The translations under genes were made by a program, and so were the position numbers. A DNA stretch of 64,000 bases from Acanthaster planci (Eukaryota; Echinodermata; Asteroidea; Valvatida; Acanthasteridae). Below are positions 63,701 through 64,000 of the stretch, one piece after another. Position 1 is the first letter of the stretch; each line of letters opens with the position of its first letter. The stretch covers positions 2,530,514 through 2,594,513 of the forward strand of contig NW_019091358.1 in assembly GCF_001949145.1 (NCBI RefSeq), in the 5' to 3' direction. Below the pieces are notes generated by a model. It did not search any database, had not been told where the DNA came from, and worked only from the letters and a program-made list of their open reading frames with translations.

Positions 63701-63909
63701 TCAGTTCACATCAAATCACCTCCATGAAAATCAGCATCTGATTTTTTCTCCGTTCACAGACAGAGCAAGAGGGAACGTGGCACCACCACAAAGACTACCT
63801 CCTACGTCAAAGAAGCCCGCGCTCCAGGGTTCGCGGTTTCCTCCGTTTGACCATCGCGTATCTCCGGGACGAGTCTGTGCCAGACGCCGAACCCCGTCGG
63901 GAAGAAGAG
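45720..63909 (+). CDS. NEDD4: NEDD4-family HECT E3 ubiquitin ligase, 5' part with C2 domain
   Basis: NEDD4 ligases attach ubiquitin to membrane proteins. The C2 domain binds Ca2+ and phospholipid, WW domains bind PPxY substrates, and HECT transfers ubiquitin. Seven coding exons are visible: 45720-45752, 48641-48726, 50584-50668, 60838-60876, 61456-61509, 62686-62736 and 63760-63909. They join in frame into 166 residues, all with GT/AG introns. Key text is ILKVRILQG, LAKKDIFGASDPYVKI, VQTKTIKR, LNPKWFEEFVFR, RLLFEVFDENRLTRDDFLG and SRVRGFLRLTIAYL, the NEDD4/NEDD4L C2 order. Ca2+-loop candidates D35, D41, D95 and D103 are kept. WW and HECT exons must lie beyond the right edge. Intron 3 is over 10 kb and packed with ACATGTAC. 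Confidence 0.95.
46032..47685. repeat. Large inverted repeat (arms about 160 bp) in NEDD4 intron 1
   Basis: The left arm, 46032-46205, pairs with the right arm, 47526-47685, in opposite orientation. Matching words are GATGGTTCCACA / TGTGGAACCATC, TGAAAGCTGCCCAG / CTGGGTAGCTTTCA and CTTAAGCAA / TTGCTTAAG. The match is imperfect (several indels), so the element is old. A hAT-like element lies nested in the spacer, which would be about 0.5 kb without it. Confidence 0.8.
46653..47468. mobile_element. hAT-like non-autonomous element with 8-bp target duplication
   Basis: The left end CAGGGCTTGATTTA (46653-) and right end TAAATCGAGCGCTG (ending 47468) are imperfect inverted repeats (12 of 14). The identical octamer GGTTAAAC flanks both sides (46645-46652, 47469-47476). 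That combination is typical of hAT. The interior, about 790 bp, encodes no transposase. A short acidic reading relic (DSESAAWDKDSTSEDSE on the minus strand near 46960-47010) may be a transposase or captured fragment. Confidence 0.88.
48641..48726 (+). CDS. NEDD4: NEDD4 exon 2 (C2 strand 1 and first Ca2+ loop)
   Basis: The exon is 86 nt, with acceptor TTTGGTACAG and donor GTGTGTAT. It encodes GEVPGTSRILKVRILQG, then VSLAKKDIFGA and the first two bases of Ser40. It contains D35 of the first Ca2+-binding loop. Confidence 0.93.
49006..49655. mobile_element. hAT-like element with subterminal repeat expanded into a 12-bp satellite
   Basis: The TIRs are CAGTATTGTAGTTGAGACC (49006-49024) and the complement of CAGTGTTGTAGTCGAGACC (49637-49655), 17 of 19 matching. 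Flanking octamers CAAATCTT and TAAACCTT match at 6 of 8, with both differences C/T, so they may be a decayed target duplication. The left arm is followed by about 490 bp of CACAAGACCAGA-type repeats. The right arm has a few copies in inverse orientation. It lies in NEDD4 intron 2. Confidence 0.78.
49021..49510. repeat. 12-bp satellite (CACAAGACCAGA and variants)
   Basis: Roughly 40 tandem units of 12 bp, mainly CACAAGACCAGA and CACAAGACCATG, with point variants. Because 12 is a multiple of 3 and the unit lacks stops, several frames stay open on both strands. None is thought to be coding. Confidence 0.95.
50584..50668 (+). CDS. NEDD4: NEDD4 exon 3 (C2 SDPYVK strand)
   Basis: The exon is 85 nt, with acceptor TTTTGTTTCAG and donor GTGAGTGA. 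It completes Ser40 and encodes DPYVKIRLYRG, then EIACVQTKTIKR. VQTKTIK is diagnostic for the NEDD4 branch of C2 domains. Confidence 0.96.
54369..54548. mobile_element. Short hAT-like MITE, T-rich
   Basis: The 180-bp element begins CAGGGGCGAGATTT and ends CCAATCTCACCCCCTG, an imperfect inverted pair. The hexamer AGGGTT flanks both sides (54363-54368, 54549-54554). The interior is CAGCTTTT-type low-complexity DNA. The 6-bp (not 8-bp) duplication makes the hAT assignment less firm. Confidence 0.6.
58464..58679. mobile_element. Long-arm palindromic MITE
   Basis: Arms 58464-58538 and 58604-58679 pair over about 75 bp with few mismatches (GCGGTTACACCATGGATCA / TGATCCATGGTGTAACCGC). The loop repeats TCGAGTTATTCC and GGTTCTTCTCAG in direct orientation. 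Ends read TATGAGTAAAAA and TTTTTACTCATA, so a TA target duplication (Tc1/mariner style) is possible. Confidence 0.88.
59576..59823. repeat. Inverted repeats of CTTGTGGGGTAC
   Basis: CTTGTGGGGTAC at 59576-59587 has exact inverse copies at 59595-59606 (7-base loop) and 59812-59823. The outer pair could be the TIRs of a 248-bp MITE. The inner pair is a compact hairpin. No target duplication is evident. Confidence 0.65.
60838..60876 (+). CDS. NEDD4: NEDD4 exon 4 (39-nt microexon)
   Basis: The exon is 39 nt (13 codons), TLNPKWFEEFVFR, with acceptor ATTTTCAG and donor GTAAGTAT, phase 0 at both ends. It matches the LNPKWNEEFYFR strand of vertebrate NEDD4L and follows an intron of about 10.2 kb. Confidence 0.95.
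61456..61509 (+). CDS. NEDD4: NEDD4 exon 5 (C2 third loop)
   Basis: The exon is 54 nt (18 codons), VNPRDNRLLFEVFDENRL, with acceptor TTGTTTTCAG and donor GTGAGTAG. FEVFDENRL is nearly invariant in NEDD4 proteins. D95 and N97 belong to the third Ca2+ loop. Confidence 0.97.
61660..61975 (+). mobile_element. tRNA-derived SINE with LINE-like 3' tail
   Basis: A perfect B box, GGTTCGAATCC, is at 61705-61715. The body (GGCAAGGCACTTTGTCAC, CCACCCAGGAGTAATTGGG) follows, then TAATAATAAT. The tail AAAGCGGTTTGATC and AAAGGCACTATGTATAAA resembles the AAAGCGCTTTGA...GGCGCTATATAAA tails of many animal SINEs. One N at 61667 lies near the 5' end. It is in NEDD4 intron 5. Confidence 0.82.
62686..62736 (+). 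CDS. NEDD4: NEDD4 exon 6 (TRDDFLG strand)
   Basis: The exon is 51 nt (17 codons), TRDDFLGMVDIPLANIP, with acceptor CTTTCACAG and donor GTAAGTGA, phase 0. It matches TRDDFLGQVDVPLSHLP of vertebrate NEDD4L. Confidence 0.97.
63145..63291. mobile_element. Palindromic MITE, copy 2
   Basis: Same family as 40061-40236. The ends ATACGGGCGATTCACAAT and, complemented, ATACAGGCGTTTCACAAT pair. The inner GCGCGAAATCTGTC and GACAGATTAAGCGC pair, and CTTGGAGGC is shared with copy 1. It is shorter and more diverged, with part of the left arm lost. It lies in NEDD4 intron 6. Confidence 0.87.
63760..63909 (+). CDS. NEDD4: NEDD4 exon 7 (end of C2 domain)
   Basis: The exon is 150 nt (50 codons), with acceptor CGTTCACAG and donor GTACGTGG. 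It encodes KDYLLRQRSPRSRVRGFLRL, then TIAYLRDE and an acidic tail. Where vertebrates have ERPYTFKDF, this protein has WHHHKDY, a local divergence. The next exon is outside the window. Confidence 0.95.
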
Positions 63910-64000
63910 GTACGTGGACAATCTGCTCTCTCTGCAGCAGCAGCAGCTCTTGGTGTTGCACTTACTACATGTACTAGGGTTTTAGTCAATCCTAGGAATT

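Overview
This is eukaryotic (animal) nuclear DNA. Genes have long introns with GT/AG borders, coding density is low, and tRNA-derived SINEs, hairpin MITEs, hAT-like elements, a Ty3/gypsy remnant and a LINE remnant fill much of the space. A NACHT-LRR locus with 56-residue paired LRRs and a long intron full of ACATGTAC motifs point to a marine invertebrate deuterostome, such as amphioxus or a hemichordate. The species cannot be fixed from the sequence alone. A 48-base run of N marks an assembly gap.

Layout, left to right. (1) 1-4559: no gene recognised. (2) 4560-12749, minus strand: a complete six-exon aquaglyceroporin gene of 278 codons with both NPA boxes and the Asp that marks glycerol-conducting members. 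Its introns carry a hAT-like MITE with a perfect 8-bp target duplication, a large palindromic element and a SINE. (3) 15080-17705, plus strand: a decayed Ty3/gypsy retrotransposon with gag, RT, RNase H and integrase remnants. It is followed by a GCTTGG/CCTGGG-rich low-complexity tract. (4) 18.2-26.2 kb: two foldback elements and otherwise unexplained DNA. (5) 26629-28599, plus strand: an intact 656-codon reading frame for an unrecognised, probably disordered basic protein with a KKKRKV-type nuclear signal, followed by poly(A) signals. (6) 33201-33805: eight tandem copies of a 75-76 bp unit. (7) 34762-39993, minus strand: a NACHT-LRR (NLR) pseudogene with twenty 168-bp LRR-pair repeats. One in-frame stop and four frame breaks interrupt it. 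(8) 40-45 kb: a palindromic MITE, the gap and a LINE 3' remnant. (9) 45720-63909, plus strand: the first seven coding exons of a NEDD4-family HECT E3 ubiquitin ligase, covering the whole C2 domain. The gene runs off the right edge, where WW and HECT domains would follow.

The three expressed-looking genes (a channel, an unknown nuclear-type protein and a ubiquitin ligase) show no operon-like link. Most of the notable structure is in the mobile DNA. Three well-supported hAT-like non-autonomous elements have TIRs and duplications, and a fourth is weaker. In one, the subterminal repeat has expanded into a 12-bp satellite of about 490 bp. A new palindromic MITE family is present in two copies. A roughly 160-bp inverted repeat contains a nested hAT element.
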